Source: Saturnia japonica (lineage: Eukaryota > Arthropoda > Insecta > Lepidoptera > Saturniidae). From it: a DNA stretch of 64,000 bases. The DNA is taken from positions 19,179,279 to 19,243,278 of the forward strand of contig CM065317.1 of the NCBI GenBank assembly GCA_033032175.1, given 5' to 3'. The notes beneath the pieces were generated by a model. That model was not told the DNA's origin and ran no database searches. It saw nothing but the letters and a program-made list of their open reading frames with translations. The first letter of the stretch is position 1. Every line of letters begins with the position of its first letter. Below, in pieces: positions 25,253-37,655 of this stretch. Both the position numbers and the translations under genes were made by a program.

Positions 25253-25475
25253 TTTTGTTTTCATTTCATTTCATTGATTTCATGAAGTTACTAAAGTTTT
25301 ATTTTAAAGAAGAATCATGTTGGTTGTGATTCTATTATTTTTAAGACGTGACGTTTAATTCTCGTTACCAATTGCCCATATAATGTTGTATGTTGGATGT
25401 TCTCGTTATCCTCTGGTTATAGAAATCTTGATCTGCGGAAGTACCACGTTACCTATTTTTTCAACCAACTTACAG

Positions 25476-25640
25476 TGTCGGTAATGTCTAACATCGTCAT
25501 GATTTTTTTGCTAAGCACTGTTTCTTATGCTTCATTATGTTTTGGCAAAATTATCTGAATTGTCACTAATACTTCTTTACCCATTTACGTTATTCTACAG
25601 TGATGTCACTTATGCCCTATTACCTCTTGGTATGAGAATA
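25476..25640 (+). repeat. 43-bp subterminal repeat array, right (4 units)
   Basis: Units start at 25476, 25519, 25561 and 25604. The last reads TGTCACTTATGCCCTATTAC. Same orientation as the left array and the right end of the transposon. Confidence 0.8.
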
Positions 25641-25956
25641 TCAAATGTAGCTAATTCTTCTCTACTCTTGTTTTCTTTTCTGTGTAGATATAACTTATTC
25701 CGAATTACCTCATAAAGAGAACAAGACATATTGATCTAAGCGACAAAAAAGTACATAAAACAACGTCGAATCAAATAAATTAAAGTACCAATTAATGCTT
25801 TTATTTTTCTTGATTCTAGAGCTGTTTCCATTTTTACGATATGACAATAAATAAAAAAGTTATTTTCATTTTTCTGAAATTTCAAACTTTAAAGTGATCT
25901 CCTGAACAATTAGGTTTTTGTCGCATGTACCCTATTACTTTTAAACCGTCGATATG

Positions 25957-26022
25957 CATTTAGTAATAAGCTGTTATTTTGACATTACAAACAAACACTT
26001 CAATTGTATTAATTGTATATAG
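25957..26022 (-). mobile_element. Helitron-like element, split by a transposon (part 2)
   Basis: Continuation of 23340-23801 after the insertion. It carries the 5' end of the repeat in minus sense. Confidence 0.7.
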
Positions 26023-26165
26023 AAGAAGATTACGCAGTGTGCTTTATTACAAAAGTGTAAATATAAAACAAAAATAAACACTTTTGATTATTTTATCACT
26101 TCAGATTTTTTTTTACTTCTCCTTCATTATCGAGTACACAAATCGAGTAATATTAAGATACTTAC

Positions 26166-26208
26166 CAGAATGGTCAGTACCGTTAAAATTGAAACATATA
26201 CGATCCAT
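26166..26208 (-). pseudogene. AOX copy, exon 1
   Basis: Reads MDRICFNFNGTDHS plus one base, the same 43-nt length as AOX exon 1. The same upstream pattern is kept: TAA CTG GTT TGT AAT ACG GAC before ATG. The donor is TCTG/GTAAGT. Nine of 14 residues match the intact gene. Confidence 0.85.
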
Positions 26209-26329
26209 GTCCGTATTACAAACCAGTTACTAAAACACTGCTAATTATATATAATGTTATAAAAACGTTTGATGAATGTAAGCGGATACCCCTTCTAAGT
26301 TTTCCGAAAAAAGGACTAATTGAGCTTTT

Positions 26330-26645
26330 GGCGGGATCTTGAAGTGACATGTTGTAATTTTTATTTTTAATTCATTTGCTTAAATTTTGACCCTGTGTTA
26401 TGTGATACTGGTAGCGTTTTCGTGATATAGTTTGGTTTTTGTGCATAAATGAAGTGGATTATAAATATGAGCTGAAAGCATTCACTCCGAGATCCCACAA
26501 AAAATTCCTAGACAGTTCTAACAACCTTCTTGTTAGGATACTGAATTGTCATAACACATGACACTATAATTCACTCGATAATGGCAGTAATGGTCTTCAC
26601 TAAACAGGACCGGTTGCCAAATTAGGGGGAAGAAGAAGAAAGAAG
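26330..26645 (+). mobile_element. SINE-like element with GAA tail, second copy
   Basis: Same as 13045-13325 with an extra stretch near 26385-26445. Ends GGGGGAAGAAGAAGAA. It lies just upstream of the AOX copy's exon 1, on the opposite strand. Confidence 0.7.
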
Positions 26646-26919
26646 AAAAATGACTAATTAAGAAATACTAAATTCGTGCATTCGGAATAAATTTACATCC
26701 GAGATTTGGCAATTTGAAGCGACAACGACTGTCTTGTGGTGGAATGGTACAAATCACCAAAGCCGTTGAAGGATAATTACCAATTTCAGCTATAGGGATT
26801 TGTTTAGTCTTTACCTAGGTAAGCTTAGCGTGCTACCATTTTGGGCAACATCGTCACTTACGATTAGGTGAGATTGTGGTCACAACGCTTAACATATAAC
26901 GATAAAAAAAGTCTGGACA

Positions 26920-27480
26920 AGTAATTATATATCAAATTAAATCAAATCAAAATAATCTTTTTTCAATTTAGGCCCTAAGAAGGCACTTATGAACGTCAAA
27001 ACGCTACTGCCGGTTCGGAAAACATCCCAGACATCGAGAAGAACCAGTAAGAAACTCGATCAGGTTTATCTTTTTTTGTTAACAGTCCAAATGTTAATAT
27101 TACAGGTACAATAATTATATATTAGTGAATGCACAGAGAGGGAGTCACTTCTAGACATTACTATCATTCACATAATGATCCACCCTATAATAACCTTTTG
27201 ACAGTAAAACCCACTTGACATGGTCTCGAACTTGTTGTCCTGTAAATCAGTAATATGCTTCGGGATCTTGTTATAGAACCTAACACTATTACCTAAAAAA
27301 CTTTTATTAGTCTTACTAAATATGTATTGATTTAGATACCTCAAGGGTTGTCCCATTTTAATTTAATATGTATTGGACCTTCAACTTTAAAAATACACCA
27401 GGGAACTCCTCAGAATAATTAAAGTTGGTTTTCTTTCTTGTTAAAAACTGTCTTCTTACAAAATTATATTATGAGGTAGT
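26920..27480 (-). mobile_element. LINE 3' end fragment
   Basis: Minus-strand ORF at 27168-27356 has LGNSVRFYNKIPKHITDLQD, the C-terminus of a LINE reverse transcriptase common in moths. CACTGCCGG-like and AAGAAACTCGATCAGGTTTA blocks of the 3' UTR follow. Related tails: 46830-47215, 55340-55460, 59985-60290. Confidence 0.75.
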
Positions 27481-29449
27481 ACATACTGCTCGTTAAAATT
27501 AAAACAAAAATTTAATAATTTGAAATTTTAAACATTATGCTTACAATCATTATAACATAAATTAGACAACTACTATGGATAATTGCTTAGTAAATACTAC
27601 AAATAATAATTATATTTACTGTTCAAATTGAGAAATTTATTTATTAGTATAAAGTACATTTAAAACTATTTCTAGTAAAGATAACCGCCTAAACCAGTTT
27701 GAAATCATTTTTTTTTTCTCATATAGAATATACAATATGTTTAAATATAGTATACACAAAAAGGTCTACAGTACCATATAATGGAATAATATATCAATAC
27801 CTAAATCAGTTTTAAAATATCGTAACGTTACATTTTTTTTTGTATTAAAGTCCTTTTTTAAAAACAAGCTTTTATTGCATATATATTATAATTTTAAAAG
27901 TTTGCATATCGCTCTATAAATTTGTTTATTTTAAATTTCCCTTTCACCTGTTTTTTATTTGCTCTACATACAAGCTTTTACAATAATTGTTTGTTAAACC
28001 TTTTTTCCAACAATTCAAAACTATTCTAACTGCAATCTAAAGTACGTTACATAAACGTATAATTCTTATTTTCATCAAGAATATCGAATGTTTACATTAT
28101 ATGAAATTGATTCAGAACATCAAAATAATTATATCGTTTTGTGTCCTTATTATTCTAATATGTATCAGGCATCCCTTGCAATTCATTTTTTTTTTCATTC
28201 ACAATGTACATATTGTCATATATCACGTTAATATAAGGTTGTAATTGATTTAGGAATATAACAGAGCAAGGTTTCATTATTAACGGACTTAAAAAAAAGA
28301 CTGAGGTTTCTAAATTCGAATGTATATTTTTTTATGGATTGTCAGCCATAACTTCTGTTAGCGCCTAATGCTTTGTCATTAGCAATTAGGTTTATTATTT
28401 ATTTGGGGTAGATTTATTATTGTTTTTTTTTCGCTGCTCCGCACACTGTCCACGCTTAAGGACAGTCTATGATTGACCACCGCCGCCGTGAGTCGATTTA
28501 TCTCATACCGCGATTTATATTATCCCGCTTGTTGGAGTTGTGCAAGCAAACCTAAAGAATTGGCCCAGAAGAAGCGCTGCCAGGCTGAAGATCCAGAAGA
28601 ACACAAATAAAGGTGATAGTAGAATAAGCGGTGCAGCTGCTTCTATACTTATTCAGTTTCAAGGTAATTTCTCTTATATTCTTATATCCCCGCTCGTGGA
28701 TTAGCGACCTTCTATATTGTTTAGTTGACGCGTCCACAACTTCTTTGTATATGAACCGATTTATATGATTCTTTTTGTTAGATGGGGGATACTTCAAGGA
28801 TGGTCTTTTTTTAATTTCATTGGTATTGGACCTTGAAATTCGAAAATACACCAGAAAACTCCTCAAAATCTTTGAAGTAGTTTATCTTTTTTGTAAAAAA
28901 TTGTCATGTTTGAATACCATAAAGTCAATTGTCAATTGATAGGGAAATAATTCTAAACAGTACTATTTTTTTTATTCCATTAATATTTTTTATCATTCTG
29001 TATTTGCTTTGCATTCCGTGAACCAAAAGAGCATGTCTCTAGCATTTTTACATTGTTGAATAACTTGACAATGTTAATAATAATAATGATTTGATTAGGG
29101 GTTTTATATTGACTGAGCGAAATGTCTGTGTGATGAAAATTAGGTGTACAATTTTGTAGGTGTACATTACAATTCAATGCATAGTTATCAAAGTTCTCCG
29201 TCAACAATGTGGCAGTAATGTTAATTCAAAATAATTTAATTTACAATAAGTGACATATTGTCTGTCCATTGTAATAATACTAACAGCTCTAAATCAGAAA
29301 TCACAGAAATCTGTCGATATTTGTATTTTAAAAAATAGTAACCCAACACAGTATAGAATATTATGAAACTCGGAAAAAAACTAGTTTAACGCCAAGCCCC
29401 AAAATAGAAAATATAAAAACAGCAAAACAAAAAATCCTGCATTCTATTT
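27480..29449. other. Spacer between AOX and its broken copy
   Basis: AT-rich, no gene. 28740-28900 carries a dispersed repeat (ATGAACCGATTTATATGATT, GTATTGGACCTTGAAATTCG) also seen at 38190-38430 and 45420-45600. The AOX 3' UTR must start at 29449 and run into this stretch. Confidence 0.5.
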
Positions 29450-29520
29450 CTAATTAAATTTATAATCATTTATTTTATTTTCTGATGCGAGGCAAATCTT
29501 CTCCACTGTGTATGAGCCAT
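29450..29520 (-). CDS. AOX: AOX exon 17, C-terminus and stop
   Basis: Residues 1239-1261: the split codon gives Asp, then [20 protein letters not shown] and a last FN before TAG. The acceptor is AATTTTCCAG. It fits the common family ending 'D.P.T...I..A....'. I saw no canonical AATAAA in the first 200 bases downstream. Too short to show as an ORF by itself. Confidence 0.85.
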
Positions 29521-32500
29521 CTGGAAAATTAAGGCAAATATAATGAAAATGTATGGTGGTGAAGTACAGAAAAATAAATAATATCTGCATATTATGTTTA
29601 CGAACAGTTTATCTTGCCCGACCAAAAATAAACCTTCTTTATGCCTCGAATTAAATTGTATGAAGAAAAGTTTTTGCATTTCTGGGACCTAAAGAACCTA
29701 TGGTGTTTTGGACTTGTTACAGCAACAGGCTGTCCTCATTGAAAATAATACAGATGTCACTAAGAAGTTATCCGCTTTAGCTGCGAATGCACATTGCTTC
29801 GCTGATTTTATTTTATCATCTATGTAATTCGTAGCAAATATTCTAAAAAGTTGACTTTATCCCATGATTTCCTTTACTGTACAGAACCACAGAAAAGATA
29901 GCAAAACTAATACAACAACAAATAAAGAAGTTCAAAGATTAGGTACGGTCATAAAACCGTCTCCCAGAAAACGTATTCTCTTCTTACTATGGAGGCTTGG
30001 AGAAGCATTTCAGTAGGCCGACAAACCATCGAAGACTACCCACAGGATCTATCATTCATCGACATCACATGTAGTATAGTCATTTTATTGACCTAGTTAA
30101 AAATATAATAATACTAAAGCTGAAAATTAGGAACGTACATGAACTACGTAGATATGTAAATCATAAAAAAGAAGATTTTCATGATTTACCTATTAGTGAA
30201 AATCGCAATTGTCAAATGAAAAATTTTATCAATTATATTATTCAATCTATACGAAATTGTCCAGAAACATACAAAATATTAGCATACATCTGTATTGTGT
30301 TGTGGAATAGGAAATTTAGAGCAGTGTTTGCGAGGTTTCTAAAAAAAAATGGCACATCGCTCCGTAACTTTAGTGAATTCACAATAACAGTCCTCGTATT
30401 GCAGACCTGATACACTACGGTAATATATCAAATAACTTTCAGGAAAATCGCCAGAAGTTTGAGACTTCTAAAAATGTTATATAATTATGTCTTACCAATA
30501 TTGAACCACTTAGTCGTGGGTATTCCAGATTCTTGTCTAGCTGCAGCGATCGCTTCTCTTATAGCAAAAGCGATTACTATGGACATACACATAGGCGGTT
30601 CACCAGTACCTACAAAAATTACATCAATAATTTGGAAGTTGTTATCTATAGTAAATATATAATTGAAGACGAGATTGGTATTCCTCTGCTACTTTCACCT
30701 GAAACAGATTACAATTAATTTCTGTTGCAAGTTGAAGTAACAGCTCTTAAATTCTTCCAGCGAAAGTAGCAAATTGAAATTAAAAAAACTATGCTCTAAT
30801 TATATATATTTGCGTACAGAATTCACCTAATTTTCAATGTTACTACAATCAACACTTATTTATTACCCGACATTAAATAATTATAATGCTAACTGCAGAC
30901 AGTCCAAAATAGCTTCGTACTAGAACGCAGTAGTGCAAGTTTTCCTGCTTTATATTCGGAATATGAGCTTTTTAGTTTATTTTTTTTAGCGTGGGGAAAT
31001 ACTGCATTGAATCCGCCTCCCGAGCCGGGCCGCTCAATTGAGGTGTATGTCGGACTCTTACCGACTAAAGCCCCACGGTGTTCTTCTCGCACCTGATGGC
31101 CGGGGAGCGGGAACTGCTTGCACATGTCATTAGCTCGACCCGGCAGGTGTGGCCCTACCACGGGGCCCCGTCGCGGACGGAGGTAATCGGCACCTTCAAC
31201 GAGACTCGGAGGGCGCATGAACACCAGTGCGCCTCCTCCATCTCGGGCCTGCATTTACGCGGTGATGGACATACCCAGGTTCGCCACCTGCAGACCCATT
31301 TAAGGCAGCCGGAGATCATCAGGCAGTCTCCGGCGCCTGGCTCATTGAACGCGGGAGAGGAGCAAGGTGTTACGCTCCCTCTCCCTCTTCAACTCTTCTT
31401 TCGCAAGCATGAATTGCTCGCAAAACGAGGAGACGGAGTTCCACCCGCTCTCGCTCTGAACCATAGACAGAAACACTGCCCGGAGCGAGAAATCGGTGCC
31501 GATTGTCGCGACAACATCGCGGTGCAGCGAGTCCCATGCGGGACAGACGGCCAGTGTGCGCAGCTACAATGATGGCACTCAGGAGCGATCTCCCAGCCTA
31601 TGCAACACAGGTAACTCCCGAAACAGCCATCTTCCGAGAGTACCTGCATCAGCCGGAAGGTGAGGGTGCCATGCCGCCTCCAGAGCCATACAGCCAGAAT
31701 TGGCCTGAAGGCTTCCACGGTCACCACGCCTGAACTAGGATGGCTAAGTGGCAAGTCCCACACTTTTATCATGGTAGAGATCCGGCTAATAGGGAGGCTG
31801 CTTCGAACGAGACCGTACGGTACCCTCGGATAGCTCTGATGGCCATCGCTCTTTGCGGTTTACGCAGGAACGCGAGATGACGGGTGGTCAGGCTGTCTGC
31901 CCACACTGGAGCCCCGTATAGGGCCATCGACCGTACGGCTGTCAGGTAGAGCTTCCAGCAAGCGGAACCGGGCCCTCGAGGTTTAGCAACAGCTGAGCAA
32001 GTGCGCCTGCTGTGCCCATGAGTTGAGGGGTGTGGCAGTAGAGCTCACGCAGTCAAACCTATTACAAGTTTTAACACACTTAACTCACATACGAGTATTT
32101 TGATTTGTCGTGACAAATTTATTTTTATAATAAACTAACTGAGCCGGCAGTCGTTGCTTTACCCTTTTCAATGGTCAATAACTCGACCACAGAAGCTCCT
32201 CCTGATTTTTTTTTTTAATTCCATGATTATTACAAACAAAACCAAATATATAACCTATATCCATCGATCGAATGGTGAGTTATAGACTTCAATTAATAAT
32301 AAAAATCTAACTGAAAAAGTAATTTCAATTTTTCTACAATTATCCAGTTTTATAAAATATTCTAATTTTTCTTTCCCTAAAAACCTTGTTCGTACAATTA
32401 CCATAACAATAAAAGTAATTAGCCAATTCAGTCTAACCGTGCTCAAGTGATGCACTTACCAATGAACAACATTTAATTTTTATTTAATTAAATTGTACCA

Positions 32501-35500
32501 ATAAACGTATAGGTCTTATGTATTAAAAATATAAATCACCCTTAGCTCCAAGAATCAATTCAGTGCTATACGAATTCTTTCTAAAATAGACTCTAAAATC
32601 TTGCGGTATATCTCTTGCTAACGGCACAGTATAATTCCAAGTACGATCTGTAAGCAGTTCCCCTGTGTCCTTGGCATATTTCAGCTCTTCATACGTCCAA
32701 TAACCATGTCCCATAATAAAAGCACCTTCCACCTAAAAAATAGTCGGGTGTCAAAAAATTTAGACTAAGTACTAATTGAAATCATTTCTATTATTTAGAT
32801 CAATATAACATTCCATATTAATTTTTTTTTATGGTTTCAATATATTACAACTTACACAATACTAATTTTTGCAATATATTCTCAGTTTAGTTTAGTTTCT
32901 TCTTCTTCTTCAAAATTCTCACTTATGGCAGATAGAGGAAATAAAATATTATTACTATTATTATTATTTATTTAATACACGAGCAGCTCTTCGAGCTGAT
33001 GCGTGTATATCACAATCACTACAGTAGTATTTCTAATGTCTTTAAAAAGGGGCACAAATATAAAAAAGTTAATTATTTTATTGTTTAACACACCTACCTG
33101 CCCAATATCTATTTCTGGGCTGACGCTTTGTCCCACATCTTGCAATATGTCAACTCGTCGAATTTCTGATTCTCCAGTCAAAACATCAACTTCTGCCTCG
33201 GCCAGTGAAACTCCGTATATCTGGTACTCTTGAATGTCAGCAGCACTAACAAAACTATGTATTTGTAAATTAATATTAGAATCGAAAGCTTGTTTCACCA
33301 GATCTTTCCAAGTAGGATTATTCATTTTTTTCCTGATAGGAAGTAATCTTTTTAACAGTTTTTCGCAGCACTTTCTAACACCGATTCCAATATTTTGAGA
33401 AGTTAAACTACCCCCAGAAATAAAGCAATTTGCCGTTAATATTGTACTCGTTGCTTTAATTTGAATTGTATCAATAGGTATCTTTAAGAAATAAGCACAA
33501 ATTTGCACAGCTTTGGTATTGACACCTTGACCCATTTCGATACCGCCATGAGTAATAACAACAGTGCCATCTGCGTGGTAAACTGACAAGTTGACCACTA
33601 GATATTGAGCTCCTACTGGAGTCCATCTAAGAAAAGCGAATCTTAAGCCACGTTTCTTCCATCTATTTTCAGCATTAAATTTGTTAATAGTTGCTCTTCT
33701 TTCAATATAGTTAGCATTACGTTTTAATGTTTCAGACATTTCTTTTAAATCGTTAAAACGTGTTGTATCTAAGTTAGCTAATCTTACATCAACCGGGTCT
33801 AGAGATAGTTCGTAAGATATCTGTTCCACAACATACTCAGCCATTGCGATATTTTCTAATGTACCTGTAAATTTACTTTGTTTAGAATTTAAAAGAACCA
33901 AATAGGGTTTATTGATAGCAATAAAATTCATGAAACAAGAGAATTAATCATTGGCAAACTTTTTAAGTGAAATCTTCTTAACAAATATATTAGATATTAT
34001 ATGAAAAATATATGTAAGAAAAAATATTAATATTTGAATAACGTTTTATATCTACCATGTGCAAGTTTTTTTTTTATAAATCTGCCGAAATTTCTTTATG
34101 GTATAATAATGTGATAATTTGTTAAGTAAGATTTTTTACTAAAAAACATTTTATCATCTAAATATTTAGTAATGTTATTCAATCGTTGGAATTAATTAGT
34201 CGTTGGAATCAAAGAGTCAACCATCAAGGTTTTGAAGACTATGCAAGGTAATTGTGGTTAATCTTAAGACGTTCAATAGACTTTGAAATGTCGGTGACTA
34301 TATTTACATAATTATCATACGACAAATTTTTTGCGATATTGTTACAAAATTATTAAGCGACGCATTAACGGGAAAGTACGTACGTGGGTCGTATAAAATT
34401 GCTGCCACCAATATTTTGTTCATACAAAATGTAACAATGTGAGATAAGACATAAAATAGAAAAAATGGTTTCGTTAAAATCTATGTAATCTTTAGAAATC
34501 ATAGAATTTATTACCTGGTGCCCTGCACCACGTGTTCTTAGCATTGTCTGTTATTGAGTCATAACACGCGTAGTTCCATCTAGAGTTGTTGTAACAATTA
34601 TAATACAAATCAGCTCCTAGTATGGTTAGAGTTTCATTTATTTTATAACCATTGTCTTCATACAGTTTGTAGTCCATGTACTGGATTACTCCAGAGCTGT
34701 TCACGCCTACCTAGACACATTTTTTTCGTTTAGAGACGGGTTTGATTACTATCCAGGTACAATAATATAATACTCAAATATGTCAGGAGTATTCTTGTAA
34801 AATTTATATGTCTATGGAATATACAACTAAATTCACCACTCGGTAATCAGATATATCAACAGTTTTCTATGTATGTATAACGATTGAAGTCTAGAAGATA
34901 CGAATAGCTTTTCAATTTATAATTAATTCATAAATTATATAAAATAATTAATAAGTACTTTGCATTTACTTACCTCAAAGTCTGTAGAGCAAGGCAATCT
35001 CTTTCCCATAGCCCTAGTAACAGTCCTTAGTTGTGTTATGGAACGACAGGGACGGTTCAATTTCTGTACAGCGAGACTACAAGCTATTGCAACTTGTATA
35101 CTCCGTGATATTTTTAAACCGTAAGCACCTCCGATACGGCGAATATGAACATCGATCCTAAAAAAATGAAACCTATTAAGTAAGGTACTATATTGTGATA
35201 TTAATATAAAAGTGTACTTACTGACTAGATTTCATATTTAAAGCTTTCGAAATCATAACTTGTGTGCCGTCCATCCACTGCCCTGCAGTGTGTACTTCTA
35301 TACCTTCTTCCGTAGGCTTTGTCACACACACTAAGGTTTCCATTACAAAATGGTATTGCCCATAAACCGTATTTCCTCCTTTGATTATTTTAAACACATC
35401 GTTACCTCTTTCCTTTGCAGTTGATGACTTAAACAGTGTATTTCTACTCGGATCATTCTTAGCATCTTTGATATCTAGTAAAGGTTTCTTTATATTTTTA

Positions 35501-37611
35501 TATTTGACTTGAACTAATTTTGCAGCTCTGTCAGCTATGTGTTGTGTTTCAGCTACTATCATGCCAATAGGTTGGTTAAAGTAATTAACTTTGCCGCTGC
35601 TAAAGATTTCTTCGTTGGCAAGATAGAATGGTGTCCCACCAGGTGTGAATGAATTTTCTCCTGGAATATCTTTAGCTGAATAAAATTTTAAAACTCCGTG
35701 TATTTTCTGAAATTTTAATATATGTATATAAACTAAGAATATTGAGACTATGTTCACCAAAATAAATAAGTTAATCAAGTATTATTGAAAAAATAATAAT
35801 GTAAAACTTATGGGTCAACAGAGCATTTCATAATTATTTTTTTACAAAAATACTCAATTCTTAATGTAAAATATTAACAAAGAAAAGTTAACGGTAATTA
35901 AAAAGTAGAGCGATATTCTTTTTTCTTTTTTGTTAGTCACGTATATCACCTTTTTCTTATCTATGCATTCCAGTGGCCTGGTATTCATGCTCTTAATCAA
36001 ATGCTTCACGTTTTCAGATGAATTATCTTCCCAAGCAATTTTCAAAGCGTTTAACAGCTTCTTTTGGTTATAGATCTCTTTCTCGCATTATTTACCCTTT
36101 GTTTCGAATGGTCTTTCTCAAATTTTTGTAGGGCTTATCAGCTACTTTTGGTTATAGATCTCTTTCTCGCATTTTTTATCCCTTTGTTTCGTATGGTCTT
36201 TCTCACGTTATCACATGAATTCTCTTCCCAAGCAATTTTCATAGCCTTTAACAGCTTCTTTTGGTTATAGATCTCTTTCTCGCTTTATTTATCCCTTTGT
36301 TTCGAGTGGTATTTCTCAAATTTTTGTAGCACTTATCAGCTATTTTTGGATAAAGATCTTTTTCTCGCATTATTTATCTTTTTGTTTCGAATGGTCTTTC
36401 ATGTGTTCCGTTGGTTTTAACCTGGACTGTTCTCTAACTACGGTAATTCTCTAATACAAAATTATAAGATTATTCCAGTAAAAACTATGTAGCTCGGGCT
36501 AATATTATCTTGCATGGTGAAGTACGAGATGAAATGCTTCAGACTTTATGCCCTGTACAGATTACATCGGACAAGTCTTAATTTTATGTGTGTCAGTCAT
36601 CGTGCGATCGAATACGCATTGCTTGGTCATTGACACGATGATCCGTTATCGGTTGTAGGCGCTCTTGTTACTTACAAGCCGTCTTTGTACAATCTTAACG
36701 GCCACTTAACTGGTTGTACCGATTTACTTAAGTAGTAGTAACGTCAATTGTAATCGAATCAGACCTACTGGCAGCTTTGGTGATCTCTTGGATGTGATTT
36801 TAAATATTTTGGATATCTCTTCGACGAGAACCATTCAAAAACATTACAGATATCTGCAAAATTCCTTCATGGATCATTATAACAGCTTATCATGCAATAA
36901 TCTTGTCAGTATATCTTCATACACATGACATTTGTAATGTGAGAATTTCATTAATCAATTTTGCGAAAAATACGAAAACTTGTAAAATACTAATGCTAAA
37001 ATCATACCCAGCTAAAAAAGAGTTAATACAAAACAAAAATAAAAACCAATCTTGTATAGCATTCAAAATTTACATAAAGGTATGATCAGAATTTCAGGAA
37101 TTCAGCAGTTCGTAGAATTAATAATTTGATACCGATTAATTAATTTCTGTTCATTCTGTTACGTCAAAATGTTAACAAACTAGTGGCATTTGTGTCCTCT
37201 TGACTAATATACCTCTTTAACAATACCTTTCTAAAAATATAGCAAAGACATAAGTACCAATTCCAAACCTTGTACGTATTTTACAGTATAGCATAGTATT
37301 GATATTATCACCCTATTAGCGAACTATATTTGAAATATGTATCATAAAAAAAATTATACATATATAGGTGTAGCTTATTAATTATTTCTGTAATTTTAAG
37401 GTATGGTTATACAACTCTACATAATAAATATTTCAATTCATTAAGCGAAATTCATGCTTTGGCTTTTCTTATTATGTATAGATGTTTAGCGGAGGCAAGG
37501 AACAGAGTGTAAAGTTCCTCATACACCATAGAAAAGGGAGGATCCTCCGACCAGACGGGTGTTTTGTCTAGCGGGCTGCTGCCCCACGGTTGTTGTCGGG
37601 TTTCTTATATG

Positions 37612-37655
<44 letters not shown>

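Larger units (their letters stand above)
23802..25956 (+). mobile_element. DNA transposon with CATATCGACGG terminal repeats
   Basis: 2155 bp. The left end CATATCGACGGTTAAAAG then TTAATAGGGCATAAGCGACA is matched, inverted, by the right end TGTC, GCATGTACCCTATTAC, TTTTAAACCGTCGATATG. Inside lie a broken plus-strand ORF (about 24690-25252) and two arrays of 43-bp repeats with the motif of the ends. The target duplication is unclear; the flanks suggest an imperfect 4-bp ATTT. Superfamily not determined. It is nested in a Helitron-like repeat inside intron 1 of the AOX copy. Confidence 0.8.
20470..26208 (-). pseudogene. Broken tandem copy of aldehyde oxidase
   Basis: Head-to-tail duplicate of AOX, 3.2 kb downstream on the same strand. 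Recognisable parts, in gene order, are exon 1 (26166-26208), exon 2 with an internal deletion (22872-22975), the end of exon 14 (22627-22675) and exon 15 (20470-20662). Exons 3-13, most of 14, and 16-17 were not found. The first two [2Fe-2S] cysteine sets and the GEPP motif are therefore absent, so no working enzyme is possible. Splice sites beside the kept exons still look usable. Intron sequence next to exon 2 is also similar to the intact gene, which suggests a fairly recent segmental duplication followed by deletion and transposon insertion. Confidence 0.85.

Noticed and set aside
31078..31772. Long overlapping ORFs on both strands (164 and 127 codons)
   Set aside because: They are GC-rich shadows of a frameshifted R1-like LINE read on the minus strand; the plus-strand products match nothing.
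33865..33931. Extension of AOX exon 14 upstream to an ATG at 33931
   Set aside because: The extra residues do not fit the family, and TTTACAG at 33865-33871 is a good acceptor that joins CRAPG in frame.
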